A DNA stretch of 64,000 nucleotides from Cytospora piceicola (taxonomy: Eukaryota; Ascomycota; Sordariomycetes; Diaporthales; Cytosporaceae), in contig JALQBC010000025.1 in NCBI GenBank assembly GCA_023375675.1, positions 248,001-312,000 of the forward strand. Direction: 5' to 3'. Positions 1 through 9,984 of this stretch are shown here, piece by piece (position 1 is the first letter of the stretch; each line of letters opens with the position of its first letter). The notes beneath the pieces were generated by a model that saw only the letters and a list, made by a program, of their open reading frames with translations, had not been told where the DNA came from and did not search any database. A program made the position numbers and the translations under genes.

Positions 1-168
1 TTGGACTCAACGTACCAGTGCTTCCAGGGCGATCATGGTACCCGCTAAACCTAGATTGTTTGTATAGATGTAATAGAGAAGCCACCCGTTCATCGCACCG
101 GGAATGAATGAGCCCAGTAGCTGGAAAAGGCGCACCAGGAAAAGCCATGATGAGAGCCTCCAGCCCAT
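1..168 (-). CDS. Partial multi-pass membrane protein, MARVEL-like (first exon only)
   Basis: The first exon reads from an ATG at 168 down to 16 and encodes 51 residues; a GTACGT donor follows at 15-10 and the rest lies outside the window. The peptide is strongly hydrophobic with Trp/Arg near the start (MGWRLSSWLFLVRLFQLLG), then a short loop and a second hydrophobic stretch (NGWLLYYIYT, GLAGTMIALEAL). This resembles the first membrane segments of fungal MARVEL-like four-helix proteins, but one exon cannot settle the family. The start is the only Met that gives an exon ending exactly at a good donor in phase 0. It is divergent from another multi-pass membrane protein gene at 2801. Confidence 0.55.
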
Positions 169-2800
169 ATTGAAGAAGTGACGGCACTGCCGACGAACAT
201 GGAGTGAGACTTGAGAGAACTACGAGCGACCAAGCAATACAGAGGAGGAAGTAGACCGAGTCAAGGAACGGGAAGAAGGGGAGAAACAGAGGAAAGGCAA
301 GGAAAGTTGATCAAGAGCCGAGGAACCCAAGCCGTTTTTGTTCTTCGGCCACGGCAGAAGATGGAAAGGGTGGTGTTACCTCGCAGCTGGAAGAGCTGGA
401 GAGTGAGAGTGTGGGAATGTGGGACTGAGTAGTTGCAGATGTATGTACTGTTATGTAAATATGTATGTATGTAAGAAAACAAACCGGGGGGCTGTGTACT
501 GTTGTGTTCCTATCAACAGCTCCATCCAACCAACCAACAATACCGGTCCGCGGGACGAATGATGGATGTACACAGTAGAGGGTATCGTGAGCAAAGCCGA
601 GGCCAGCCTGTGAAGGATAGATCATCACACAGCTTTGTATGCCCCTGGTAGCGAGCGCATTGAGCCGGGCCACTCAGTACTACTATAGAGAAAGGTTCGT
701 TTGGGGGGGGGGGGCAGAGGGTATGTACATCCAACGATCGGAGAACGGAGCCGCACATTCGGGGGCCGTACGATGCAGCTGCATGTATGCCTCTCGACCG
801 TGGTTGGACAGGACCAACAAGTGCACACTCATCATCTGAGGTCATTCCGGGGGCCGGGCTCTGGCTGTTTTGGCCCAAACTTTCCAGCTCGTGAATATTG
901 ACGGCTCGATGGTGGTTTTTCTGAGGTGCTGAACTTGGCGCATGTCACCCGGATGTGTGAGGCTGTCCAAACGTCTCATGGTGTCGATGGGACGGGACTA
1001 CTTTTCCTCATGCTTGCTTTCCCCAGGAGATCATGGCTCAAAATCGAAGGAGACAGACCAAGTTGCATAAGCTAGCTTGCTTGGACCTGGGAGTGTGATC
1101 GGAAATTATTGGGCCAATCCTGCCCAGAACCGTTAAGAGAGCGAAAGACTCGAGGGGCGCTCTGGGTCCGGTACTGCGAGAAGACCTTCCGTGAGTAGCA
1201 AGCCATGGAGAGACGGCTCCTAGATCTGGAACCATGGTGGTCTCATTGGCTTCTCAAGGCTAACGGTGTTGAGAAGCAAGCACAAGCAAGACAGGTCGAA
1301 GATAGATGCAAATCCACTCTCTGCTGTGCCGGCAGAACAGCGGGCCTCTTCATATACCTACAACTGTAGGTATTTCGGTTGCGTCGATGTCAAAGCGCAC
1401 AAGGGGGGGTCTATGTTCTCGCTCCAAACTTAGACTATCCGTGTTGGTACACAGTAAGGGAACCCCAGTGACGGCTTCGGTTGTATGTCGAATGTCTGGT
1501 CGGCGTCCTTCAGGGTGGCTTAGACGACGTTAGCTCCACCACCTCATATCAACAGGGACGCGTAATCGGCAACGGCGGAACCAAAGACGGGCCCTCTCCT
1601 CTGGAAGAGCGAGGTTGGATGGTTGGCAGACATACTGACACCATATCGGGTATTTAAGCGATTAAGGTTATCGTCGAAGGCATCGGAGGCATCAGAGGCA
1701 TCAGATGCATCAGCGGAAGTGGATATTGAAGGTGGGTAAGTGGGTAAATGGGTAGGAGTAGTGACAGTGGTGATAGATGATGTGGTGTGCTTCAGGTCGA
1801 TAATGTTGCAAATCAAATGGTTCGGGAGTCGGGCATAGAACTCAACAGGGGGGGCCACCCCCCAATCTACGTATTTGATCGGGGTTGGGGGCGCTTTCAG
1901 AGGCCTGTATCCCGCAGCCAGCCCTGTACCAGTTGACCTACGGTACACAGTAGTGTACAATGCCTACCTAGGTACCTAGGTACCTAGGTGTGTCCAGTAT
2001 ATACCTAGGTATATAGGTATCTACCTAGGATACTCAAGTATCTAGATAGGTCGGATAGGTCACCCGCTGGACCCTGTGGATGGTGCGCTTCGTGATTGGT
2101 CCGTTTACTGAAAAGCCAATGGCTTGAGGGGCCAGGCAGCAGTTATCATACCGCAGTACTAACCGAATTGGGGGGTTTCCAGGTAGGTTCCTTCCTTGAA
2201 GCTGACATGCTAACATGATGACATGATATCTGGCTCGCAAGGCCAGACTGTTCTTCTTCCAGTATCCATCTACTGAGTACTTAGTAAGGTAGTCCAAGAG
2301 GTTACAGCCTCTCTCAAACAGACAGATAATACCTACTTACTTCCTCACTTGCTTTACTGTGTACTGCCTGGGATGGGAGAGTGTGTCTCTGGTGCATCCA
2401 TCCGGTAACTTACCTACCAAGTTATTATTTGCCCCCCCCCCCGCCTCGTCCTCCCTCTTTTCCAACACTGACCGGCATTCGGACCCATCTCACCTTCCTC
2501 ATTATCGAACGCGCCGGCTGAAACAGGGAAACACAAGTATTCCGCGCCGTCCGACAACACATCCCACTGCTCGACCCCCGGTTATTCTTCGTGGTCGTCC
2601 TGTGTGGTCGTCCTGTGCGGTCCAGTCTTACTCTTACGTACACACTTACTTGGCAGGCTGAACCAACTCAACTGCCTGTCTATAGTGCGTGCTACAGACC
2701 TCCAACCCCCGACTACCGCCCAAGGTGTATCTAGTCGACAGTTGGCTGGCCAGGACACTCGAGAGGGGGAGGGAATTAGATCGAGGTCGAGAGAGACACC
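169..2800. other. Intergenic region between two divergent membrane-protein genes
   Basis: No coding region is supportable. It holds a 12-G run at 703-714, a cluster of TACCTAGGTA-type palindromes at about 1955-2050, a GCATCAGAG-type short repeat near 1685-1715, an 11-C run at 2432-2442 and a pyrimidine-rich stretch before 2801. Promoters of both flanking genes must lie here. Open frames in it are short and biased by the repeats. Confidence 0.5.
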
Positions 2801-4526
2801 ATGGACGAGAAGACGCTGCCGCCACGGCCTACTAGGTTCAACGCGGTGGGCTTTTGCTTAACCCTAATCCGTACATGGCAGTGGTCGTCTTCCTTTTTCG
2901 TATATGCCTCCTTCACCCTGCTCTATGATCATATCCAGAGAAACCGACTAGGCGAGAATGAGCGGATGAAAGAAGTCCAAATACTGGTATATTTCCTCTC
3001 TCTTGTCCCCAGTGCTAACCTTGTTGCCGCTCATTGCCCCCCTCCCCCAGAGCTGGATTCGTGTCCCAATGGCACAGTGTAGGTGCCTGTTACTATCATC
3101 GTGAACTGACCCGTTGTGTCCATCACTCCAGGGCCTAGTCTCTCTTGTTTACTCCACAGCTGTTGTGTGCTGTGTCCACATCTTGAAGACACTGGATATC
3201 CGCATATGGCGCGTATTCGCCGTCGTGTCCCTGCCTGGGGACTTGACCATCATGGGAATCTGCCTGGCCAAGATTACCATCCTGAGCTTTTCGGGTCTTC
3301 CGGCCGACGTGAGTATTATCCGAAAGCAAATCATCTTCCCCCTCTGGAAATTTCCTGAGTCCAAGAGACATGCTTAATCCGGGAGCAACAAGGGCTGTAC
3401 TCTTGGATCATGTCTCGTGATTCCCATTTCTTTCCCCTCCCGGAAAATACTGACTCTCGTTCTCGTAGTGTCACGGTCTCACAAGAGACAACTGTGAGTA
3501 ACCATCCCGCTTGGTGTCCTGGCCATGTACCGTAGACCTGCATAAGGCCCCGTCAAGCAACCCACTCTTCCCCAGCCATGGTAAAAGACTGATAGCTGAT
3601 GGACTTCCCAGATGATGGCAACGACCTAATGCGTCAGCCGGATGATGGCTATACCACCATCCGCTTTGGGTCAAGGGCTCATGATATATCCGGCGAGCTG
3701 GACGACCTCTGTACATTTCCTCGAACCGTCTACGGCCTCTCCGTAGCTGCCATGTAAGGAGGCTCCCACGGCAATGGCCTTTCAATCTGCAAGGGTCCCC
3801 TTGGCGCTGACACTTCATATTAGCTTCTCTTATACCTTTTCTATCCTACTCTCGGTCTTGTATCTCCAGTCCCAGTGGCGAGGACTGGAAGCCTTCGACA
3901 GCGAGAAAGCTATTCAGAGCCTGGCTGCTCATGACGAAGAGACGACACCGTATATGCATCCCGCATCGATCAGATATGCATCATCTCGCCCTCCTTCCCT
4001 AGTCAGCAGCAGCCGCCACAGCCCTTCAAGACCTCCATCGCCACCCCAAAGGTCCATCCGTAGTGCCACACCTTCCTACCGCAGCAGGATCTCAGATCGG
4101 TTATCCGAATGGGCAGAAGCGGGCCTCCGAGGTGACAGCCCAGGCGACGACAACAGCCGCACTCCCGCTCTCAGCTCGCGGACCCAGTCTGTCAGCTCCC
4201 AGTCCTGCTCCACATGGGTTGCCACCACACTGGTCAGCGACGCCGATTCCATACGTTCTGGAATTTCCCTCCCAGATTCGGCGTCCATCATCTCGGGGGG
4301 TTCACTTCCCCCAGCTCCCGTTCCTGGTTCCTCGGCCCACGCGCCCCAGAGGAGGTGGTCAAGCTCGACAAGCTCGTCGTATAACGCGAACGCCGCCTTA
4401 GTGACGGATGGTTTCCGTCCCGGGTTGGACCTGCCTTCGTATTCGAGCCGGCCTGGGAGTCTGTACCATGAGACAATGAAGTATGAGGCCGGCTTGAAGT
4501 TTCAAAACTGTGGCCCGTTTCCATGA
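2801..4526 (+). CDS. Multi-pass membrane protein with long Ser-rich cytosolic tail; carries an introner-like intron
   Basis: Six exons join in frame to 410 residues: 2801-2986, 3051-3078, 3160-3308, 3469-3493, 3612-3753 and 3824-4526. The N-terminal half has about four hydrophobic segments (starting FNAVGFCLTLIRTW and VVCCVHILKTL; then AVVSLPGDLTIMGICLAKI; and last GLSVAAIFSYTFSILLSVLYL) separated by a polar loop rich in Asp. The last 230 residues are a disordered Ser/Pro/Arg-rich tail, a plausible phosphorylation target. The layout suggests a fungal tetraspan or MARVEL-like protein of unknown function. Exons 2 and 4 are only 28 and 25 nt. The acceptor of exon 3 is ambiguous: 3160 keeps the frame, whereas the nearer AG does not join in the hydrophobic frame. 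Intron 3 (3309-3468) is a near-copy of the intron in the GH31 gene at 59260. Confidence 0.7.
3309..3468 (+). repeat. Introner-like intron, copy A
   Basis: This 160-bp phase-0 intron begins GTGAGTATTATCCGA and ends TCGTAG with a CTGAC branch site. It shares blocks with the 163-bp intron at 59260-59422 in an unrelated gene: the 5' 20 bases, TTAATCCGGG, CTTGGATCATGTCTC and AAATACTGA. GAGACATG (3365-3372) can pair with CATGTCTC (3409-3416), with ATCC/GGAT pairing just inside. Its size, hairpin and copy in another gene match the definition of fungal introner-like elements; the family assignment is inference. Confidence 0.75.
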
Positions 4527-5869
4527 AGCATGGCGGCCGATAAAGAGGGGACAGAAATGAGTTTTGAATGCTTCAAGTACCACCCTTCGAGAAGCTGCTC
4601 ATAGCCGACAACTAGACGCACCTATGCCAGTATTCGGGTTTCCGGCTACATCTCTCACTGAGTAAGCCACCAAGGGAGATACGGCAGCTTCAGTAGAACC
4701 ACAATGTTTAAGCAACTTCAATTACTTTGGTAATGATCATTGGATATGCCAGGGTATGGGTGAGCTGTTACGATCACGAGATATGAGATATACATAATGG
4801 TGCGCAGCAAGACGGAGAGGGGCGGATGTCCCCGTGGAATTGTAATGTGTAATACGAGATAAACCTTGAGCTACTCAAGGCATCCAGAGGATGGGTTTGG
4901 TTCGGCTCATCAATGAATATATAATCATCAACTATAAGGCGGTCTCGTGCGGAGGTATCAATAGGTTTTGTTCATCCATCCATCCATCCATCCATCCATC
5001 CATCCATCCATCCATCCATCCGTCCGTCCGTCCATTCCATGGGTCGTATCAAGACGCCCCGGTCTTGAGACCACTCGTCGGCTGCTCTTCCATATGTGCC
5101 GCAGCACATTCAAAGCTATCATCAATTGAAACAGTCGGGACGCTGCGGATGAACCAAGAAAGGTGCTGGAGATGCGACTCGGCGACAGACGGGTCCGAGT
5201 GGTGTTTGTATGGTTGAGAACGATACTATCTACCCACACCCCTAGCTACGCCCCCCGCAACACCGACAGGCGTCGGGGCCTGCCTACTCCTTTGTGGCCA
5301 TAACGAATGGCTCCCTGTTGAACCCTTCCTTGGGTGAGCTGTGCCTTGGGTTCTCCCACATTGGCCACCCGCTCCCCACAGTCATCCGCTCTGAAGGACC
5401 ACCCACTGCTACGCTCCGCTGCACGTTCGTGTGCATGTAGCTGCGGGCAAGGGAGGTGATCTGTGCCCGCTCGGGCAGTGGCTATCAAAGGGAATGCCCG
5501 CGTCGCGACATACGTCGGGTCTTATGGTGTGACTGACAGCGATGGACTCGCCCAGGGCGTGCGTACAAGCGAACGTGGAGCCGCAGAGTTGTGACCGGAT
5601 CTGGCGCTGCTTTCGTTCCAGCAGTGGTAGCGGTTGTCGTCCAGGGCGCGTTCCAGTTTGGTTCGGAGCTGGTCGGGGCAATCTGGTGTGTATAGGTCTG
5701 CGAGACGATCTTTGGGGCGATCCCGAGACACAGGATATATGGCCTGGTCGTGAGGCATCAAGACGCTCTCGGTGAGCGGTATGTCGCCTGATTGACGAGC
5801 CCGATGAGGGTGGCCTCATTCCCCGTCCTTCAAAACCGTAGCCGGTTGCGCGCCTGACCGTCCCCTCCC
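4527..5869. other. Intergenic region between convergent genes
   Basis: This stretch lies between the 3' ends of the membrane-protein gene and the EFM7-type gene. It contains the CATC microsatellite at 4973-5036. Long open frames on the minus strand here are continuations or shadows of the EFM7-type region. No gene is supportable. Confidence 0.5.
4973..5036. repeat. CATC microsatellite
   Basis: About twelve tandem CATC units are followed by three CGTC units, a single-base variant of the same tetranucleotide. It lies in the 3' intergenic region and is not in a gene. Confidence 0.95.
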
Positions 5870-6712
5870 TCAGTGCTCCTCCCTCAGCTCCGACTCGGGC
5901 CACCTCACCACCCAGCCGGTGCAGGTCTTGAGGATCTCCCTGTCGCCCGGGTCGTCCTCGAAGAGCGGCCTGTCCATCTTCCTGTCCAGGATCTGGTCCA
6001 CGACGTAGCCCCTCTCCCTGGCCAGGTCGAAGAAGGCCAGGTCCTTGTGCTGCAGCCACGGCCGGTAGCTGGTGAAGAAGACAAAGGCCTTGCTGCCCCG
6101 CGCCCTCCTCATCGTGTCCCGGATCGTGTCCAGCAGCTTCCCGTGCTCGGCGTGCCGGAACAGCAGGTCCGCCAGGACGAGCACGTCGAACCTCTCGTCC
6201 GGGGCGCCGGGGAGCTCCGCGAGGAGGGGCACCGGGTCGAAGCCCCAGACGAAGCCCTTGGCCACGATGACGTCCTGTTCCCTCCTCCCCACCAGCCCCT
6301 CGCCGCCGCCGGCCGGCGTGGGAGAGGACGGGATCAGCCGGCACCCGTCGATGTTCTTCCACATGTTGGCGACGATGTCGGCGTCCGGGAAGTCGGTCAT
6401 GACGACCCTGGTGGCGCCCAGCACGGCCGCGACGATGGACGGCAGGCCGGCGCCGGCGCCGAGCTCGAGGACGGTCCGGCCCCGGACCTCGGCGGGGTTG
6501 GCCTCGAAGTAGTCCGAGGCCACGCGGGAGCCGTTCCAGAGGTGGTGCGCCTCGGTGGGGCTGTAGCCGACCAGGTGCAGGTCGATGGTCTGGCCGCCCC
6601 GGGTGGTGTAGGTCTGCATGGTGGGCTTGGGCGAGGGCGGGTAGTAGTCCTCGGGCTCGTCGAACCAGTCCCCGCCGGCGGTCTCCGTCTCGTCTACTTC
6701 TGAGGGTGCCAT
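5870..6712 (-). CDS. EFM7: EFM7/NNT1-type protein N-terminal and lysine methyltransferase
   Basis: A single exon encodes 280 residues, about the usual length for this family. After an acidic N-terminus, the TYTTRGGQTIDLHLVGYSPT segment and LWNGS lead into the SAM-binding motif I TVLELGAGAGLPS (about residues 80-92), an acidic motif II VVMTDFPD, and the post-motif LVLADLLFRHAEHGKLL. This arrangement is that of the Rossmann-fold family that includes yeast Efm7, which methylates the N-terminus and an adjacent lysine of elongation factor eEF1A in the cytosol; the substrate is inferred from the family. Third-codon positions are almost all G or C, which creates long antisense open frames that are not genes. 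The start follows an AT-richer leader. Confidence 0.85.
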   Translation of the reverse strand: MAPSEVDETETAGGDWFDEPEDYYPPSPKPTMQTYTTRGGQTIDLHLVGYSPTEAHHLWNGSRVASDYFEANPAEVRGRTVLELGAGAGLPSIVAAVLGATRVVMTDFPDADIVANMWKNIDGCRLIPSSPTPAGGGEGLVGRREQDVIVAKGFVWGFDPVPLLAELPGAPDERFDVLVLADLLFRHAEHGKLLDTIRDTMRRARGSKAFVFFTSYRPWLQHKDLAFFDLARERGYVVDQILDRKMDRPLFEDDPGDREILKTCTGWVVRWPESELREEH

Positions 6713-7530
6713 TTTTGTTTTGTGATATCTTTGTGAGGCTGACTATGAGTGACGGACTGATAAACTGTCGATGATTGGTGGACTTGAGCACGCTGGTGTC
6801 TGTGTTCTGTTTTCGCGGTGCCTCGTAAGGTGCCGGTCTGCCCGAATGTGACAAACAAGAAAATGAGGGTATCGACGACGATAAATTTGTTTTTTTTGCT
6901 CTATGAACTCTGAGAATGGTCCACATCCGTCTATAAGTTGAGGAGTCCTTCCGGTGCCGCGAGGTCAAAATCCGGGGCAGATTTTTCGTGTCGCGCCCGG
7001 AGCGGCAGAATCCACCGTCATGTGACCCCCAGCCGGTCCAACGCTCCGGATCCCAACGACCAGTCTTGGCAAGGCTCAGCTTGAGGCTATATCAACACTT
7101 TCGAATTCCCCAATTGGGTAAAATCGAAGCAGTGTCTATGGTTTCGAATATGGCTGGAGCTTTCGCCTTGTAACGGCGACAATCCTGACCTCGATGCCTT
7201 GTCCCAAAACACCCTCAGGACCATGACCTACTGTACGCCCAGGAAAGATTTACCCATAGGTGAACTGGGTGACTAGGTAACTCGGTGACAGGTGACTGAG
7301 TGACTGAGTAGCTGGGCACCCGTGGGTGGATAGGTCATCCGGTCGGTTCATTACCCACCCGCCCAGAGACTGCGATATTGGAATGCCATTACGAAAGGTT
7401 CAAGTGAGAAGATGGGAATGTGAGGAGGGCAGCAGACCACAGTCTCGTCGTACTTTCCTCCAACCTGAAGAGACTACGATTTGCATTGCTCTGAATCCAT
7501 GATCTCAAACACCCAGCCGCAGCCAGTTCA
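6713..7530. other. Intergenic region upstream of the EFM7-type gene
   Basis: It holds the upstream region of the minus-strand methyltransferase gene. A short (G)GTGACT(A/G)GTGA-type repeat occurs at about 7260-7310. No open frame with protein-like composition was found. Confidence 0.4.
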
Positions 7531-8500
7531 TCCGGGTGGCTACCCAAAATGCCCTACAGGGACTTCGCCAGCAGGCGAACCAAGAAGGCTCCAGCCATGC
7601 TGGCGTCCTCCCACAGGCACCCAGATCACACTCGGAGAGGTTGCCCCCTCCGAGTGGCTATCTGAAGGCACATGTCAGGGACTCCTCTAGCCGGCGAACC
7701 AAGACGGCTCCAGCCTGGCTAGGCTCCTCCCCACATGCACCCTGGGTCACACCCGGATGAGTGCTCGGCTTCTTTGTTTGCCATCTACTTCAATTCCTCC
7801 GGGCGGCTACCTGAAAACGCCCTACAGAGACTTCCCCGGAGGCGAACCCAGAAGGGCTCTAGCTCTGACCGGGGTCCTCTCACAGGCGCCTAGATCACAC
7901 TCGGAGGAGCTGCCCCCTCCGAGCGGCTATCTATAGACGTCCTACAAGGATCCCGCCAGCCGGCGAGCCCAGATGGGCTCCAGCCAGTCCGGCGTCGTCC
8001 CCCAGACGCCCTCAGAACACACCCGGTAGAAACCCTGGCTTTATTCTTCTTGCTATCCGCTCTACTTCCTCCGGGTGGCTGCCCGAGGACGCATGTAAGG
8101 GATTCCTCTAGCCGACGAACCTAGAAGGCTCCAGCCAGACTAAGCTCCTCCCCACAGGCACCCTCGAGCTCCCGAGGACACATGTAAGGGATTCCTCTAG
8201 CCGGCGAACCTAAAAGGCTCCAGCCAGACTAAGCTCCTCCCCACAGGCACCCTCGGGCTCCCGAGGACACATGTAAGGGATTCCTCTAGCCGGCGAACCT
8301 CAAAGGCTCCAGCCAGACTAAGCTCCTCCCCACAGGCACCCTCGGGTCACACCCGGAGGACTCTCTTTTTCCTTGCTATCTATTCCACCTCCTCCGAGCG
8401 GCTACCTAGGACACATGTGAAGGATTCCTCTACCGGTGAACCAAGAAGGCTCCAACCAGGCTAGGCTCCTCCCCACAGGCACCCTAGGTCACACCCGCGA
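7531..8500. repeat. GC-rich minisatellite with ~270-bp higher-order repeat
   Basis: Related blocks recur through about 970 bp. A block that opens TCCGGGYGGCTACC starts at 7531, 7798 and 8070 (spacings 267 and 272). Each higher-order copy contains two ~110-bp subunits, each opening with CCTCCGRGYGGCTAYCT and closing with CACACYCGG(AGG), so the subunit ends are inverted repeats of each other. A T-rich spacer of ~40 bp separates copies. The third copy is interrupted by an 89-bp direct tandem repeat. No reading frame is maintained through it, so it is probably non-coding. Confidence 0.8.
8080..8350. repeat. 89-bp tandem repeat, about three copies
   Basis: GATTCCTCTAGCC starts at 8101, 8190 and 8279, an exact 89-bp period, and the units differ at only a few positions. 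It includes ACATGTAAGG and CTCCTCCCCACAGGCACCC in each copy. It is a recent amplification inside the older minisatellite array. Confidence 0.9.
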
Positions 8501-8621
8501 GGGCATTGTGACTTCTATCTCCACTGCTGTCTCCCTTTCGCTGGCCCTCCCCCTCCCCCTCCATAGCCTTTCGCTCTGATCCAAACCTCGACTGCCACTT
8601 GTGTCGTTATTAGCTTCATCT

Positions 8622-9809
8622 TCAAAGTGTGGGGAAAGGTGCACTTACTCTCTCACCGACTGGCTCAAAGCTGGGACTCTCCTCCATCAGCTTCTGTCTC
8701 TTCTCGGGTCTGCTGTCCGCAGGAGTCGCGGAGGATGTTGCGTCGGCTGTCTCGCTCAGGCTATCCCACTGACTTCTTCTGCGTCTCTTGCGCCTCTCAA
8801 CCGCGGAGGCCGGTCTGGGAGGAAGATCCGGTCTGGGAGGAAGATCCGGTGTGGGAGGTCGCCCCAGCGTGGGGGGTCGAACTGGTCTCGGAGGGAGACC
8901 CGGTATGGGAGTGAGACTCGGTCTGGGAGGGAGAATCGGTGCGTGATTTGGGGGATTGATGTCGAATGGAAACGATAGTATGGCTGCCACCTCCACGGCT
9001 CCATCTGAGTGTTTGATGACGGGCAATATGGGTGGTGTTTTCGTTGGCACCAACCAATCGATTGTGCCTTTGCCGTTGAATTCTCCAAGCTGCCGCAAAG
9101 CTTGCTCCGCCTTACGGAACAGGAGCTCCAGGGCATACCAGGCATCGTTCACCGCATTGTGAAAAGGTGCATTGCAGTTTTGTGCGAACCCAAAGATTGC
9201 TAGAGCAGCCGCTTGTGTTGGGTGTCTCTTCCCAGAGAATTTCCTGAAAATGCTCGCAGCATCCAAGATTGTGACAAAGGGGGGCGGCCTCCAGCCGCAG
9301 TCCCTGTCAAGTTTGACCAGGTCTCTCTTCATGTCGAAGCCTGTTAGGACCACGCGATAATTCTCACGTCGCTGATGATCGAAGAAGTCGTCCAGGATGG
9401 TGTACAGTTCTTCTGGCCTGTCAACTTTCTCGGACGAGAACCCAAACCCACAAGGTTTAGGGCAATTCTTCTTCGTGTGCTGTGTGCTTTTGACGACGAT
9501 GTGACGGCCAGAGCGTTGGGGGTCATTTTTTCTCTGGAACGCGAAGCCAAGTTCGGTGATGGCGACATCTGGGCCTTCCAAATCAATGGAGACGAAGCAG
9601 ATTTTCTTGTGATCCGCGAGCTCCCAAAGCGCGAGAAGAAGCTCTCGCTCGTGTTCAAGATTGCGCCTGTCGTAGATATCATCCGACAGGTCGGTCGCGC
9701 GTTGCATGATTGTTGGTTGAAGTGTGCTCGATTGAAAGCGAGCAGCGTCTCTCGAATGGAGTGTTGAGGTGGTCCTGGAAACCATTGTTAGCAAATGTAC
9801 GTCAGTCAA
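8622..9809 (-). CDS. Gfd2/YDR514C-like DEDDh exonuclease-fold protein with Pro-rich tail
   Basis: One open frame encodes up to 395 residues. About residues 70-250 form a ribonuclease-H-like 3'-5' exonuclease domain: the DxE motif sits in FVSIDLEGPD, a second Asp in LTGFDMKRDLVKL, and the third motif in FHNAVNDAWYALELL gives the His-x4-Asp pattern of DEDDh nucleases. All catalytic residues therefore look present. The overall sequence matches fungal proteins with the Gfd2/YDR514C C-terminal domain. The C-terminus is a proline/arginine-rich repeat (PPRP, PPTP) followed by a basic patch ERRKRRRRS that could be a nuclear signal. The N-terminus is uncertain: Met at 9809 and Met at 9782 are both possible, and a GCTAAC plus TTCCAG pair near 9780 could be an intron end. 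Minisatellites flank both sides. Confidence 0.7.
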   Translation of the reverse strand: MTDVHLLTMVSRTTSTLHSRDAARFQSSTLQPTIMQRATDLSDDIYDRRNLEHERELLLALWELADHKKICFVSIDLEGPDVAITELGFAFQRKNDPQRSGRHIVVKSTQHTKKNCPKPCGFGFSSEKVDRPEELYTILDDFFDHQRRENYRVVLTGFDMKRDLVKLDRDCGWRPPPFVTILDAASIFRKFSGKRHPTQAAALAIFGFAQNCNAPFHNAVNDAWYALELLFRKAEQALRQLGEFNGKGTIDWLVPTKTPPILPVIKHSDGAVEVAAILSFPFDINPPNHAPILPPRPSLTPIPGLPPRPVRPPTLGRPPTPDLPPRPDLPPRPASAVERRKRRRRSQWDSLSETADATSSATPADSRPEKRQKLMEESPSFEPVGERVSAPFPTL

Positions 9810-9984
9810 GGTGATGCCACTTCCGAAGTACAGAATGGGCGATGCCAGGAAGTTGTTTTGACTTCAGCAAATGAACTTGATTGCTGAAGCGGTCAGTCAT
9901 GCTGTCTAGGGGCATTACGCAGGTGGGGGGGGGGGGTTGAAGGTGAAAAGGAAATAGGAGGTTGAGACATTGGGCTGGGGGATT

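Noticed and set aside
1544..1960. 138-codon minus-strand frame with SDAS repeats
   Set aside because: The composition comes from a short DNA repeat and there is no domain, exon partner or leader.
5409..6968. 519-codon minus-strand open frame overlapping the EFM7-type gene
   Set aside because: It is a shadow frame caused by extreme third-position G/C in the real gene; its translation is Arg/Pro/Gly-rich with no domain.
7531..8500. CRISPR array
   Set aside because: The repeats are long, imperfect and lack unique spacers of constant length; a eukaryotic minisatellite fits better.
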